From an uncultured Tateyamaria sp. (lineage in GTDB: Bacteria; Pseudomonadota; Alphaproteobacteria; Rhodobacterales; Rhodobacteraceae): DNA of 64,000 nt. Numbering within the stretch: the stretch's first letter is position 1; each line of letters opens with the position of its first letter. Under the pieces are notes generated by a model. The model searched no databases. It worked only from the letters and a program-made list of their open reading frames with translations, and was not told the DNA's origin. Positions 43,200 through 52,388 of the stretch are shown here, piece by piece. The position numbers were made by a program, and so were the translations under genes. The stretch spans positions 434,001 through 498,000 of the forward strand of contig NZ_CANNDN010000002.1 in assembly GCF_947503465.1 (NCBI RefSeq), in the 5' to 3' direction.

Positions 43200-43845
43200 C
43201 GGTGTCGTCCTCCTGCGTCTGGTCGGTCTCCGGACCCCAGGCGGCGTAGTAGTCCGCCAGCGCGGTGATCTCGTCCTCGGTCAGTTCGGCGGCATAGGCG
43301 CGCATCCGGCCCATCGGGTCAGAGCGGCGCGTGCCGTCGGCATAGGCGCGCAACTGGCGGGCGATATAGGGCGCGGGGTGGCCGTGCAGGCGCGGCGACA
43401 GGCGCGCACGGTCATTAGGGTCCAGCGCGTGGCAGCTGGCGCAGGACGGCAGGCCGCGCGACCAGTCGCCCTCCATGACCAGCGTTTCGGCCTCGGCAAA
43501 CGCACCGGGCGATGCATTGAACGTCAGCTCCGGTACAGGCGCATCGGCGTACATGCGCGCCATGGCCCCTGCCCCGTCCCCCAGTGCCGTGGCCGTGGCC
43601 TGCATCTGCGGGTGCTGGCGCAGCCCTTGGCGATAGGCCCAAAGCTGGCGGTCGAGATAGCGCACCGATTGGCCGTTGAGGTTGGGATAGGGCGACGGCG
43701 CCCGCGCCATGTCGCCTGCGTTCCGGTCTGGCCCGACCGTGTGGCAGGCGGAGCAGTTCAGTAGCACGTCCGCCCCCTGCCCGCCCGCCTGCGGCGCGAG
43801 GGTCAGGGACAGGACGGCGGCGGCGATCAGGGAGATATGTCTCAT
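43192..43845 (-). CDS. diheme cytochrome c subunit of the FAD dehydrogenase
   Basis: Periplasmic cytochrome of 217 residues with a Sec signal peptide (MRHISLIAAAVLSLTLA). Two heme-binding motifs, CSACH and CASCH, lie in two c4-like domains. Cytochrome subunits of FAD fructose and glucose dehydrogenases typically carry three hemes and a membrane anchor; this one has two hemes and no C-terminal helix, so it is probably soluble or held by the complex. It ends in an acidic tail. Coupled to the GMC gene by ATGA. Confidence 0.9.
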   Translation of the reverse strand: MRHISLIAAAVLSLTLAPQAGGQGADVLLNCSACHTVGPDRNAGDMARAPSPYPNLNGQSVRYLDRQLWAYRQGLRQHPQMQATATALGDGAGAMARMYADAPVPELTFNASPGAFAEAETLVMEGDWSRGLPSCASCHALDPNDRARLSPRLHGHPAPYIARQLRAYADGTRRSDPMGRMRAYAAELTEDEITALADYYAAWGPETDQTQEDDTDG

Positions 43846-45461
43846 GGCCGCGCCTCCGCTGCGATGCTGTCGCCGATGCGCAGGGCAAGGGCGGCGATGG
43901 TCAGGGTCACGTTCACGCTGGACACCGACGGAAAGGTCGACGAGGACGCGATCCACAGGTTCGGGTGATCATGGGTGCGGCACTCGCTGTCCACCACGCT
44001 GTCGGACGGGTCGTCGCCCATGATCGTGGCCCCGGTGATGTGGTTGTTGGGGGCATAGCCGTCATTATGCGACACGCTGCCCGGCGCGGCCCCCATTGCC
44101 TCGGCAATCTTTTCGACGCGCGCACGGGTATCAGCCGCGGCGCGGTGCACGTAATCGTCGATGTTGTAGCGGATTTCCGGGCGCGGCAGGCCAAGCGCGT
44201 CGGTCAACCCTTCGGTCGAGGGGACGATGCGGTTGGCGGGGTCCGGCAGCTGTTCATTGAAGCTGGTGATCACCTGCGCGCGGGCCGTGCGGTGGCGGAT
44301 CGCGTCGCGCAAGGCGGTGCCGGTCAGCCCTTCGTCGATGGCGTCCTCTGTCACACCGGCCACGGGGTTCATGTTCAGGATCATCAGCTTGCGTGCGGCC
44401 ATGTCCGACCGCCACGGACCGTCGCGCAGGTTCGTGATGGCCGACAGCACGTTCGGCCCGCGCCCGGGCCAGAGCGGCTCGGCGCTTTGGAACGCGCTGG
44501 CGGTGCCGGGGTGGTCCATCAGGTTGCGACCCACCATATCCGACGCGTTGCCGACCCCGTCGGGGGCGTTTTCCTGTGTCGACATCAGCAGGATCTTCGG
44601 CCCCTCGATGCCGTTGGCGGCCAGAACGAAGCGTGACGCCTCGATGCGGAATTCGGACCGGTCGGGCTTGAGATACCGGGCGGCGGTGATGCGTCCGTCT
44701 GCGTCGACCTCAAGGTGATGGACAACCGCATCCGTGATCAGCTCCGCCCCGGCGGCCTGCGCCTTTTCCACGGACATGTTGCCGGAATACTGTGCCCCGA
44801 TGGGACAGATCGGCATGCAATTGGCGTTGCCGCAGCAAGGCGGGCGGTCGTCATAGACCTGCTGGTTGTTGCGCGCCTGCGGGGCTTGGATGTGATCATA
44901 ACCCAGCGCCGACAGTTTTTCGTTGAACGCACTGTCCATATAGGAAAACGGGGCCGGTCCCATGGGATACGGTTTGGACCGTGGAGCATCATAGGGCGCG
45001 TTTTCCGGCCCGGCGACGCCCATTTCCTCTTCGGCCATCTGGTACCACGGTTCGATGTCGTCATAGCTGATCGGCCAGTCGCGTCCGACGCCATAAAGGG
45101 TCTTCAGCTTCATGTCGTTGGGCAGATACCGCCATGTGGCGGCCGCCCAGTGCCAGGTCGTGCCACCCACGACGCGGATATATTGCTGGTCGTAGGGGTA
45201 TGGCCCCTTCTGGATCAGGTAGTCATCCGTGCGCACCGTCTGCGGTTGCGGCGCGTGGGGGACGACGGGATAGGGCGACATCATCGTCTGCTCGGGCGCG
45301 TTTCGAAACCGGTTGACCAGGTCGCCGCGCGCCACGACGGGACCGTCGCAGATGATGGTGACACGCAGGCCCGCCTCGGCCGCGCGCTTGGCCACCAGAC
45401 CACCGGCGACGCCTGCGCCAATGACCACGAGATCGGGGGTTTGGGGAAGTGTGGTGGTCAT
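43842..45461 (-). CDS. GMC-type FAD dehydrogenase catalytic subunit with [3Fe-4S] motif
   Basis: Flavoprotein of 539 residues. FAD fold LVVIGAGVAGGLVAKRAAEAG; a cysteine cluster C209-C210-x4-C215-x3-C219 (PPCCGNANCMPICPIG), the spacing known for the [3Fe-4S] centre of FAD-glucose dehydrogenases; C-terminal catalytic region NNHITGATIMG and SSSTFPSVSSVNVT. It oxidises a sugar, polyol or alcohol in the periplasm and passes electrons to the diheme cytochrome. No signal peptide, consistent with piggy-back Tat export by the small subunit. Start after GGAGACGCC. Confidence 0.9.
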   Translation of the reverse strand: MTTTLPQTPDLVVIGAGVAGGLVAKRAAEAGLRVTIICDGPVVARGDLVNRFRNAPEQTMMSPYPVVPHAPQPQTVRTDDYLIQKGPYPYDQQYIRVVGGTTWHWAAATWRYLPNDMKLKTLYGVGRDWPISYDDIEPWYQMAEEEMGVAGPENAPYDAPRSKPYPMGPAPFSYMDSAFNEKLSALGYDHIQAPQARNNQQVYDDRPPCCGNANCMPICPIGAQYSGNMSVEKAQAAGAELITDAVVHHLEVDADGRITAARYLKPDRSEFRIEASRFVLAANGIEGPKILLMSTQENAPDGVGNASDMVGRNLMDHPGTASAFQSAEPLWPGRGPNVLSAITNLRDGPWRSDMAARKLMILNMNPVAGVTEDAIDEGLTGTALRDAIRHRTARAQVITSFNEQLPDPANRIVPSTEGLTDALGLPRPEIRYNIDDYVHRAAADTRARVEKIAEAMGAAPGSVSHNDGYAPNNHITGATIMGDDPSDSVVDSECRTHDHPNLWIASSSTFPSVSSVNVTLTIAALALRIGDSIAAEARP

Positions 45462-45597
45462 GGCGTCTCCGATGCTGGACATGAAAGCAACGCAGGCCGC
45501 CGGTCGGTGGTTCCGCACGGATGCCCGGAACCGACCGCGCCCCTTGGGGGTTGATCTGTTGACCCCGCAGCGACGACAGCACAAAGGACCCCGTTCA

Positions 45598-45957
45598 ATG
45601 GCACAGGACCCCGCCCGCAAACCCCGCCCCAAGGCCGACCCCGTCGACCCGACGGATCATGCACACAACGCCGACACCGATCAGGGCGTGCATCCCGCCG
45701 CTGCCCCGCTGGGCACGGATGAAGAGGCCGGGCGCCGCGCGCCACGACCCGGAGCGGGCATGCAGAGCGAGACTGTCCATACCATCGACAGCCAGGGCGA
45801 AGTGCGTGCGGGCCCCGGGGATGCCGGATTGCAGGACGCCCCGCGCGTGCTGGATGACCCAAGCGACAAACCCGCCCGCAGCGGCAAGGGCCTGTTCATC
45901 GCCGCCCTGGTGGTGGGCCCGCTGTTTCTGATCCTGTTGTGGGTTCTTGCATCGTAA
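45598..45957 (+). CDS. small hypothetical protein with C-terminal membrane anchor
   Basis: Protein of 119 residues. A long, probably disordered, proline/aspartate-rich N-terminal region (about 1-94) is followed by one C-terminal helix (GLFIAALVVGPLFLILLWVL). AAAGGA lies 10 bp before the ATG. Divergent from the GMC dehydrogenase operon. I do not recognise a family; a tail-anchored regulatory or scaffold protein is one possibility. Confidence 0.7.
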   Translation: MAQDPARKPRPKADPVDPTDHAHNADTDQGVHPAAAPLGTDEEAGRRAPRPGAGMQSETVHTIDSQGEVRAGPGDAGLQDAPRVLDDPSDKPARSGKGLFIAALVVGPLFLILLWVLAS

Positions 45958-45966
45958 TCCGGTCCA

Positions 45967-45995
45967 GGACAGCGGCGCATCCCGGCGCCCTGTCC
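45967..45995 (+). terminator. stem-loop after the small membrane-anchored protein gene
   Basis: GGACAG-C-GGCGC and GCGCC-CTGTCC form an 11-bp stem with one bulged base and a 6-base loop, 9 bp after the stop codon. The remaining gap to 46221 shows no gene. Confidence 0.5.
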
Positions 45996-46221
45996 GGCGA
46001 CGGCCCTTTGTGCCGCGACATCCGCGGCGGCCTTTGCCAATGCGCACCTATGTTCACCTACGCCTCGGTCCAGGTCTTTCGGCGCCCGCACCGCACTTGC
46101 GTCTGACCTGCCAGGTGTCGATTCCCTAAGCCGATGGCGCGCTGGCCCAACTGTGCAGCGCGCAACTGGCACCCCGTTACATCTGGCATGACAATCGCCG
46201 TGATTGCGTTAAAATGCGGGC

Positions 46222-47268
46222 ATGACAATGGCTGCAGATACACACAGTTTGACCTGGCAGGTTTCGCCCGACCTGCTGGGTATCGTCAATCAGGCCGGTG
46301 TTTTTGTCGAGACGAACCCAGCATGGCAATCTGTTCTCGGGTGGAGCGAGCCTGAAATCAGGCGCATGGTCTTTACCGACTTTCTTCATCCTGAAGATAT
46401 AGAACGGACGCTTGCGCTGTTCAGCCGCATGCAAGCAGGCGAACCCGCGCTTCATTTCGAAAACAGGTACCGGTGCAAGGACGGCACCTATCGTTGGCTG
46501 TCCTGGGTTGCGGTCCCCGAGGGCGACATTTTCGTGTGCAGTGCGCGTGATGTGACACAGGACAGGGCGAACGCCCGGGCGCTGCAGTCCTCGGAGGACG
46601 AAGCCCTGTTGCGCGAGCAATTCATCGCCATTCTGGGGCATGACCTGCGCAATCCGCTGGCTGCCATCGGATCGGCCGCGCGGATCGCTTCACGCCAACC
46701 CCATGACGCACAAATCGCCGCCATGCTTGCCGCCATACATGGAAGTACGGAGCGGATGGCGGCGCTGATCGACAGCATCATGGATTTTGCCAGGGCCCGT
46801 CTGGGCGGCGGCATTCCTGTTGATCTGAAGCGGATCGACACGCTTCAGGCGGGGTTTGAACGCGTCGTGGATGAGGTCAGGATGGCGCATCCCGAGCGAC
46901 AGATCGAAACCTCGTTCACGTTTGATGGTGCATTGCTGTGCGATGCGGCCCGGCTGGATCAGCTGTTGTCGAACCTGGTTGCCAATGCCGTCGCGCACGG
47001 GGCACAGGATGACCCGATTTCTGTTGTCACGGACGAGGTGGATGGCTTTTTCGTGCTGTCGGTCGCCAACTCCGGACAGGCAATTCCGCCGGATATTCTT
47101 TCGAACCTGTTCAAGCCGTTCGAGCGTGCCGACAAGAGCGCGTCCCTTCAGGGATTGGGCCTGGGGCTGTACATCGCGGATCAGATCGCAAAGGCGCATG
47201 GCGGAGAGATTGGCGTGACATCGAATGACGATCGCACCGTATTCCGTCTGGCCATTCCGCTGGGCTGA
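46222..47268 (+). CDS. PAS-domain sensor histidine kinase (soluble, orphan)
   Basis: Kinase of 348 residues without membrane helices. PAS/PAC domain about residues 10-115 (VSPDLLGIVNQAGVFVETNPAW, YRCKDGTYRWLSWVAVP), HisKA with H140 (ILGHDLRNPLAAIG), HATPase with N box (LSNLVANAVAHG) and GLGLGLYIADQIAKAHGG. No response regulator is adjacent. The HDLRNPL wording is common in cytoplasmic kinases of the phytochrome/HWE-like periphery. The PAS signal is unknown. Confidence 0.92.
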   Translation: MTMAADTHSLTWQVSPDLLGIVNQAGVFVETNPAWQSVLGWSEPEIRRMVFTDFLHPEDIERTLALFSRMQAGEPALHFENRYRCKDGTYRWLSWVAVPEGDIFVCSARDVTQDRANARALQSSEDEALLREQFIAILGHDLRNPLAAIGSAARIASRQPHDAQIAAMLAAIHGSTERMAALIDSIMDFARARLGGGIPVDLKRIDTLQAGFERVVDEVRMAHPERQIETSFTFDGALLCDAARLDQLLSNLVANAVAHGAQDDPISVVTDEVDGFFVLSVANSGQAIPPDILSNLFKPFERADKSASLQGLGLGLYIADQIAKAHGGEIGVTSNDDRTVFRLAIPLG

Positions 47269-47356
47269 GACCAGCATACCCCAGGGCCGCAATGCCGGGC
47301 GCGATATCATCTGCGTGGGCAAGGACATTGCCAGCGTCGCGCCAGATCGCGAAGGG

Positions 47357-48247
47357 TCAGGTGTCGTTGCCCGCCGTGTCCGCGATATGCTTGACGCTTA
47401 CGCTCACATCCATCGACATCTGCGCATCTGTCGCACCGTGAAAACTGCCGGTCACCGGTGCGACCTGTTCGATCCGTCGCGCCACCGCGACGGGGATCAG
47501 GTTGGCCCCGCCGACCGACTGATTGGTCGGGTCGAACGGGATCCATCCGGCCCCCGGCACAAAAACCTCGACCCAGGCGTGGGTAGAGCCATCGCCCGCG
47601 GAACCGGTCAGATCGGCGTTCGGGTTTGAGAGATAGCCGGACACGATCCGCGCGCCGAAGCCCAGTGTCCGCGCAGCCTCGGCAAACAGAACGGCGAAAT
47701 CGCGGCAGGTGCCCCAGCCCCTGTCCAATGTGTCCAGCGGCCCTTGCGTCCCTTCCGTCTCGCGGCTTTGATAGGCGACCTGCGCCGTCACGCCATTGGC
47801 GACATCCTTGAGCAGGGACAGCGTGTCGGTCGGCCGCTGCATCACGAACCCTTCGACCCAGTCGGACAGACGACCGGCGTCATCCACGTATTGCGGCGCG
47901 GCCAGAGGCCCGAGATCGGTCATTGCGTCATTCATATAGACAAAGGGATAAGAGGCCGCGTCAGCCGAGATCGGGAAGACCGGCCAGACCGACGCGGTAA
48001 GATCGACAATCATGCGCGCCTTGATAGCAAGGGTATCGCTTGCGGCGTCGAAGGTTGCCTTGGCCACGGTGTTCCCGGCCACGTCGGTGGACCAGTCGAT
48101 ACGCGCGTCGGGCGACACATCCAGATCGAACCGCACCAGGCGCAGATCGCGGGTCTCGCGGGGGCGCAGCATCATCTGGTGCGGGCCCAGGGACACGGGA
48201 CCGGCGTACCGGTACGTCGTTTCATGGCGAATTTCGATATGTGGCAT
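47357..48247 (-). CDS. transglutaminase-like cysteine protease family protein
   Basis: Protein of 296 residues with an N-terminal transglutaminase-associated beta domain (HETTYRYAGPVSLGPHQMMLRPR) and a C-terminal core with the triad C181 (GWGTCRDFA), H223 (STHAWVEVF) and D239 (PFDPTNQ). No signal peptide. In many proteobacteria such proteins accompany circularly permuted ATP-grasp and alpha-E proteins; none is seen here. Activity, protease or amide-bond ligase, is unknown. Convergent with the orphan kinase. Confidence 0.9.
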   Translation of the reverse strand: MPHIEIRHETTYRYAGPVSLGPHQMMLRPRETRDLRLVRFDLDVSPDARIDWSTDVAGNTVAKATFDAASDTLAIKARMIVDLTASVWPVFPISADAASYPFVYMNDAMTDLGPLAAPQYVDDAGRLSDWVEGFVMQRPTDTLSLLKDVANGVTAQVAYQSRETEGTQGPLDTLDRGWGTCRDFAVLFAEAARTLGFGARIVSGYLSNPNADLTGSAGDGSTHAWVEVFVPGAGWIPFDPTNQSVGGANLIPVAVARRIEQVAPVTGSFHGATDAQMSMDVSVSVKHIADTAGNDT

Positions 48248-48369
48248 GGCCAGCGCTCAGGACCTCTGGCCTGAAGACCGTCGGCGGTCTTTAGGGCGGA
48301 TGACGGAAACGGACGTTTTGGATGTGGTCATTGTTTTGCTCCGGGCGGGACACCGTACTCCGCCAACCG

Positions 48370-48406
48370 CGCGCCGGTGCGCCACGCGGTGGGGCGCACC
48401 GGCGCG
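48370..48406 (-). terminator. strong stem-loop downstream of the NmrA-like gene
   Basis: A perfect 14-bp stem (CGCGCCGGTGCGCC / GGCGCACCGGCGCG) with a 9-base loop, 23 bp beyond the NmrA-like stop codon. The strongest hairpin in this part of the window. No T-run, as is common in GC-rich alphaproteobacteria. Confidence 0.6.
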
Positions 48407-48429
48407 GGGTCGGATTGGGCAAGCGGCGC

Positions 48430-49026
48430 TCAGGCCGACTGCATCAAAAGGGTCTTGCCAGCCCACGCGTCGCTGGTGACGGCATCGGCCAGAACGCGCG
48501 CGACATCGCCGCGCGCGGCCTTGGCCTTCGGATCAACGTCGTCGCCGAACTTCATGTCGCCGGTGCCATCGTCGTCAGTCAGCGCGACGGGGCGCACGAT
48601 GGCGTAGGTCAGGCCGGACCCTTTCAGGTGCTCGTCGGCGTCATGTTTCGCCTTCAGGTAATGGCCCATGTCGGTGCTGGGATCGGGATCATCCGCGCCG
48701 ACGCTGCTGAGCATGACAAAGCGAGCCACGCCCGCCTTGGACGCGTGATCGATCAAGCTGATCGCGCCGTCGCGATCAATCTTGTCGGTCATCTCCGCGC
48801 TGGTGTCGCCACCTGATCCGGCGGCAAAGATTACCGCCTCGCACCCGTTGCACACGCCGTCCTGAAGGTCCGCAAGGTCGCCCATGCGCGTCTCTGCCTG
48901 ATCCGGCAGTTTGCTGGTGTCCGAGCTTTCGCGCACCAAGGCGATGGGGGCGTGCCCCTCTGACACAAGCGTGTTCATAAGGCGTGTTCCGGTGGCGCCG
49001 GTGGCGCCTGCGACAAGAATTTTCAT
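48430..49026 (-). CDS. NAD(P)-binding NmrA/SDR-like protein
   Basis: Atypical short-chain dehydrogenase of 198 residues. Rossmann motif ILVAGATGATGTRLMNTL at the N-terminus; later VMLSSVGADDP and YLKAKHDADEHLKGSGLTYAIVRP match the NAD(P)-dependent epimerase/NmrA group without the classical YxxxK in canonical context (the YLKAK sequence may serve). AAAGGA precedes the ATG. Function probably redox sensing or an unknown reduction. Followed by a strong hairpin. Confidence 0.88.
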   Translation of the reverse strand: MKILVAGATGATGTRLMNTLVSEGHAPIALVRESSDTSKLPDQAETRMGDLADLQDGVCNGCEAVIFAAGSGGDTSAEMTDKIDRDGAISLIDHASKAGVARFVMLSSVGADDPDPSTDMGHYLKAKHDADEHLKGSGLTYAIVRPVALTDDDGTGDMKFGDDVDPKAKAARGDVARVLADAVTSDAWAGKTLLMQSA

Positions 49027-49076
49027 GACAAGGTCCTTTGTTGAATTTGAAGATGGGCCGCGCGGTTTGGGGCGGC

Positions 49077-49691
49077 TCAGAGATCGGGGGCCATCGGTCC
49101 GGCCACGTTCGTTGCGGCGATGTAGCCCGGCTGTTTTTGCAGGTCGTTCCAATAGGTTGCGACGCGCGGCGTTTCGGCCAGAAAGCCACCCGCAGCCAGG
49201 TTCGCCAGAAGGTAGGACATCTGGATGTCTGCCAATGTGGCCGCATCACCAAAAAGCAGACCGTGATCGGGCAGGGACTGCGCGATATAGCCCAGGTGCA
49301 TCTGCAGGGTATCCCGCGCCTTTTCGGCGACCTCCTCGCCCTTCATCGCTGGCAGCAGCACGCGCATGCACGCCGCTGCGAACGAACTTTCGACGTAGTC
49401 CAGCATCTCTTCGTGCTGCGCGAAGGCGGCTGACCCCGGGTCCGGCGTGTGGGTGTGATCGTCGAATTTGCGCGTCAGATACCGGAGGCAACTTGCTGAC
49501 TCGGCCAGACGCAGATCGCCATCCTCGATGACCGGCGATTTTCCCAGCGGATGGACATCGCGCAACGCCTGCGGTGCGCGAAAGGCATCGGTCCGGTCGT
49601 ATCGGACCAGGTCGTAGGGTTGGCCCAGATCCTCCATCAGCCAGATCAGCCGGATGGCGCGGGAATAGGCGAGGCAATGGATGGTGATCAC
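49077..49691 (-). CDS. glutathione S-transferase family protein
   Basis: Protein of 204 residues starting with GTG. N-terminal thioredoxin-like domain with LAYSRAIRLIWLMEDLG and the cis-Pro/GSH-binding block GKSPVIEDGDLRLAESASCLRYL; C-terminal helical domain ending in PRVATYWNDLQKQPGYIAA. Ser in the YSRA motif may be the activating residue. It lies 50 bp upstream of the NmrA-like gene and 75 bp downstream of the aldehyde dehydrogenase gene, all on the minus strand. Confidence 0.9.
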   Translation of the reverse strand: MITIHCLAYSRAIRLIWLMEDLGQPYDLVRYDRTDAFRAPQALRDVHPLGKSPVIEDGDLRLAESASCLRYLTRKFDDHTHTPDPGSAAFAQHEEMLDYVESSFAAACMRVLLPAMKGEEVAEKARDTLQMHLGYIAQSLPDHGLLFGDAATLADIQMSYLLANLAAGGFLAETPRVATYWNDLQKQPGYIAATNVAGPMAPDL

Positions 49692-49766
49692 GGCGTCAGG
49701 TGTCCTTTTCGAGGGCTTTGGGCAAAGGGCGACAACGGGGTCGTCCCGGCATCGGCAGGCGATGCT

Positions 49767-51143
49767 TCAGGGCATGTAGATCGCCTTGACGTTGACGAAT
49801 TCCTTCATGCCAAAGCCGCCATGTTCGCGCCCGAAACCGGAATCCTTCACCCCCCCGAAGGGCATGTTCGGGTCCGCGGCACCAAACGAATTGATCCGCA
49901 CCATGCCGGTGTCGAAATGATCGCGGGCCAGCTTGCGCGCCTTATCTTCGTCGCGGGTAAAGATACCCCCGCCCAGACCATACCGGCTGTCATTCGCGAT
50001 GCGCATTGCGTCTTCATCGTCCTTGGCCTTGATGACCGCGGCGACGGGGCCAAAAATCTCGTCATCATAGGCAGGTGTGCCGGGTTGGCAGTTCACCAGC
50101 ACGGTCGCGGGATAATACTGACCGGTCCGGTCCGGCGCTTCGCCGCCACACAGGATTTCCGCGCCACCCTTGACGCTGTCGGCGACCTGCGTGCAGATCG
50201 TGTCGAACTGTTCCTCGCTCGAAAGCGGGCCCAGTTGCGTGCTCTCGTCCTTGGGGTCGCCCAGTTCGATGGCGCGCATCTGTTCGACAAAGGCACCGAC
50301 GAAATCATCATACACCGCCTCGGTCACGACAAAGCGTTTGGCGGACACACAGGTTTCGCCATTGTTGAACAGACGGCCCTGGACGCAGGTTTTTACGGCC
50401 AATTCGATGTCGGCATCTTCGAGGACGAGATAGGCGTCGTTGGATCCAAGCTCCAACACAGTCTTCTTGAGGTTCTTGGCCGCGACTTGACCGATATGGC
50501 GGCCCCCGCCGTCGCTGCCTGTCATGGTCACGCCGCGGATCAGCTTGTGTTCGATGACCGCATCCGACGTGTCGTGATCAATGATCACCACATCGAACAA
50601 CCCTTCGGGCAGTCCGGCTTCAAGGCAGATGTCGCGCAGCATGAGGCCACTGCCTGTGCAGATCGACGCGTGTTTCAGGATGACGCCATTGCCTGCCATC
50701 AAGTTCGACGCAAGCACGCGGGTGGGTTGGTAGACCGGGAAATTCCACGGTTGGATGCTGTAGATCACCCCGATCGGGCAGTAGGCCACGACCCCCTGCT
50801 TGCCGTCCGCGCCATGCTGACGTTCTTCGTCGGCCAACATGTCCGGGCCGTGCTCGGCCGTGTATTCGAAAATCTGCGCGCAGAGTTCCACCTCGGTCTT
50901 GCCGTCGCGCAACAGCTTGCCGGTCTCCTCGGTCATCAGGTTGGCGTAGTCATCCGCCTTGTTGCGCAACAGGTTCGCGATGTCGCGCAGGTAGGGTGCG
51001 CGTTCCGTGTGGCTTTTCTTTCGCCAGTCCAGAAATGCGGTATGGCAGGTTTCGATTTTGCCAAAAGCCGCATCGGGCGACATCAGGTCATAGCCCGCCA
51101 GTTTGGTTTCAGTCGCAGGATTGATCGTCGAAAACGCCGTCAT
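49767..51143 (-). CDS. NAD(P)-dependent aldehyde dehydrogenase (succinate-semialdehyde dehydrogenase-like)
   Basis: Oxidoreductase of 458 residues. Oxyanion Asn in QPWNFP (N134), cofactor-binding K157, general base E231 (LELGSND) and nucleophile C265 (NNGETCVSAKR) are intact. The short N-terminus and YCPIGVIYSIQPWNFP sequence resemble the Sad/YneI group of succinate-semialdehyde dehydrogenases. LGSNDAYLVLEDAD is also characteristic of this group. The aldehyde substrate is not given by context; GST and NmrA-like genes follow on the same strand. Confidence 0.93.
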   Translation of the reverse strand: MTAFSTINPATETKLAGYDLMSPDAAFGKIETCHTAFLDWRKKSHTERAPYLRDIANLLRNKADDYANLMTEETGKLLRDGKTEVELCAQIFEYTAEHGPDMLADEERQHGADGKQGVVAYCPIGVIYSIQPWNFPVYQPTRVLASNLMAGNGVILKHASICTGSGLMLRDICLEAGLPEGLFDVVIIDHDTSDAVIEHKLIRGVTMTGSDGGGRHIGQVAAKNLKKTVLELGSNDAYLVLEDADIELAVKTCVQGRLFNNGETCVSAKRFVVTEAVYDDFVGAFVEQMRAIELGDPKDESTQLGPLSSEEQFDTICTQVADSVKGGAEILCGGEAPDRTGQYYPATVLVNCQPGTPAYDDEIFGPVAAVIKAKDDEDAMRIANDSRYGLGGGIFTRDEDKARKLARDHFDTGMVRINSFGAADPNMPFGGVKDSGFGREHGGFGMKEFVNVKAIYMP

Positions 51144-51335
51144 GTCGGGGGCTCACCTTGTTGGGATTCATGGTTCAACGCAGGATCGTGGGTTTCGTTC
51201 CGTGCGGGCGGCAGATGAAGACCCGCGCGTGCGGACGGTCCCGGGCCATCAACGGGCGCGCCATGGGCCGACGGTCTCACGCTGTGGCCTGTGTCGGACT
51301 GCACATGCGCCGCCGCCGTCGACCCTGCTGACCGG

Positions 51336-52040
51336 CTAGCGATGACCGGCGTTTGTCTCGCGCAGAAAGCGCCATGTCAGGTGCGCGATCATCGCCATGA
51401 ACAGGCCACCGCCCGCCACCCACATCAGCGCGCCCGCCAGTTGCTGATCGGCCAGTGCCGACAGCCCGTAAGGCACCGTGGTCAGCGCGTGCCAGCCGTG
51501 CCACGGGCTGGGCGACAGCGTCAAAAGGGCCGCGAACACCGTCAGTTGCGTGCCCGTCAGCGCGGCCGCCAGCACCGCCTTTTCCGGGGCGGCGCGCATC
51601 GAGGCGAACATCAGCGTCGCGGCGGCAAACAGGCTCAGATGCATGGACCAGTAGATCAGGTCGCTTTCCAGCGTCGCCTGATAAGGGCCGGGCGCGTGCC
51701 ACATCCAGAAGAGCCCGGCAAAGGCCGCCGCCGCCCCGACGGGTGAAACCCGTGTCTTCGGCAGGGCCGCCGCCAGCAGCGGGGCCGCCACCAGCGTCAG
51801 CAGGATGTGTTGCGCCACACGGGCGGAAAACAGCGCCATGGACGCGGCACATAGCGGCGAGACGAACAGGACCGCGACCAGCGCCCACGCCGTGGCAAAC
51901 CGCTGTCTGTCCGGTGCCCACGCCAGCCCGGCCCCCAGCGCGACCAGAAGGCCCGCGATCAGCACCGGATCGAAGGTCCAGCGTGTCAGCAGCTCGGTCG
52001 GGATCGGCGGTGTGCCGCAGAACGGGGTATAGGGGTCCAT
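51336..52040 (-). CDS. ctaG: cytochrome c oxidase assembly factor CtaG (caa3_CtaG family)
   Basis: Integral membrane protein of 234 residues with about seven helices. The AQHILLTLVAAPLL and FWMWHAPGPYQATL segments identify the caa3_CtaG family, which is distinct from the CtaG/Cox11 copper chaperone. Start after AAGGAG. Last gene of the dehydrogenase-oxidase operon; it probably supports assembly of the oxidase encoded just upstream. Confidence 0.92.
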   Translation of the reverse strand: MDPYTPFCGTPPIPTELLTRWTFDPVLIAGLLVALGAGLAWAPDRQRFATAWALVAVLFVSPLCAASMALFSARVAQHILLTLVAAPLLAAALPKTRVSPVGAAAAFAGLFWMWHAPGPYQATLESDLIYWSMHLSLFAAATLMFASMRAAPEKAVLAAALTGTQLTVFAALLTLSPSPWHGWHALTTVPYGLSALADQQLAGALMWVAGGGLFMAMIAHLTWRFLRETNAGHR

Positions 52041-52058
52041 GTCGCTCTCCTTGTCAGG

Positions 52059-52388
52059 TCAGCCCGCGCAGGTGGCGAGCACCGCCACGGGCCAGAGGTT
52101 TGCAAAGATGGCCAGCAGGGAAATCAGCGCCGACCAGATGACCGCCACGTTCAGCGGACGCTCCGGTGCATCCGCGTCCAGCGTGCGCGCCGTGCGCAGG
52201 CCCAGCACCAGCCACACCAGCAACACGATGGCGCAGCCTGCGGTGACGATGGCCGCGATGCCGCGCATCATGTCCGGATCAATCAGCCCGCGCGGCGCGC
52301 AGGCGGCCGAGATCAGCGCGTAGATCGCGATGAAGTGCAGCGACCACAGCGTGACGGGGCGCGCGATGCGGATCACCTGCCCGGTCAT
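52059..52388 (-). CDS. small three-helix membrane protein of the oxidase operon
   Basis: Protein of 109 residues with three predicted membrane helices (about 12-29, 42-63 and 82-104). Its ATG overlaps the stop of the fused oxidase gene (ATGA) and it is followed 18 bp later by ctaG. I do not recognise the family. Position and size fit an accessory (subunit IV-like) or assembly subunit of the oxidase. Confidence 0.8.
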   Translation of the reverse strand: MTGQVIRIARPVTLWSLHFIAIYALISAACAPRGLIDPDMMRGIAAIVTAGCAIVLLVWLVLGLRTARTLDADAPERPLNVAVIWSALISLLAIFANLWPVAVLATCAG

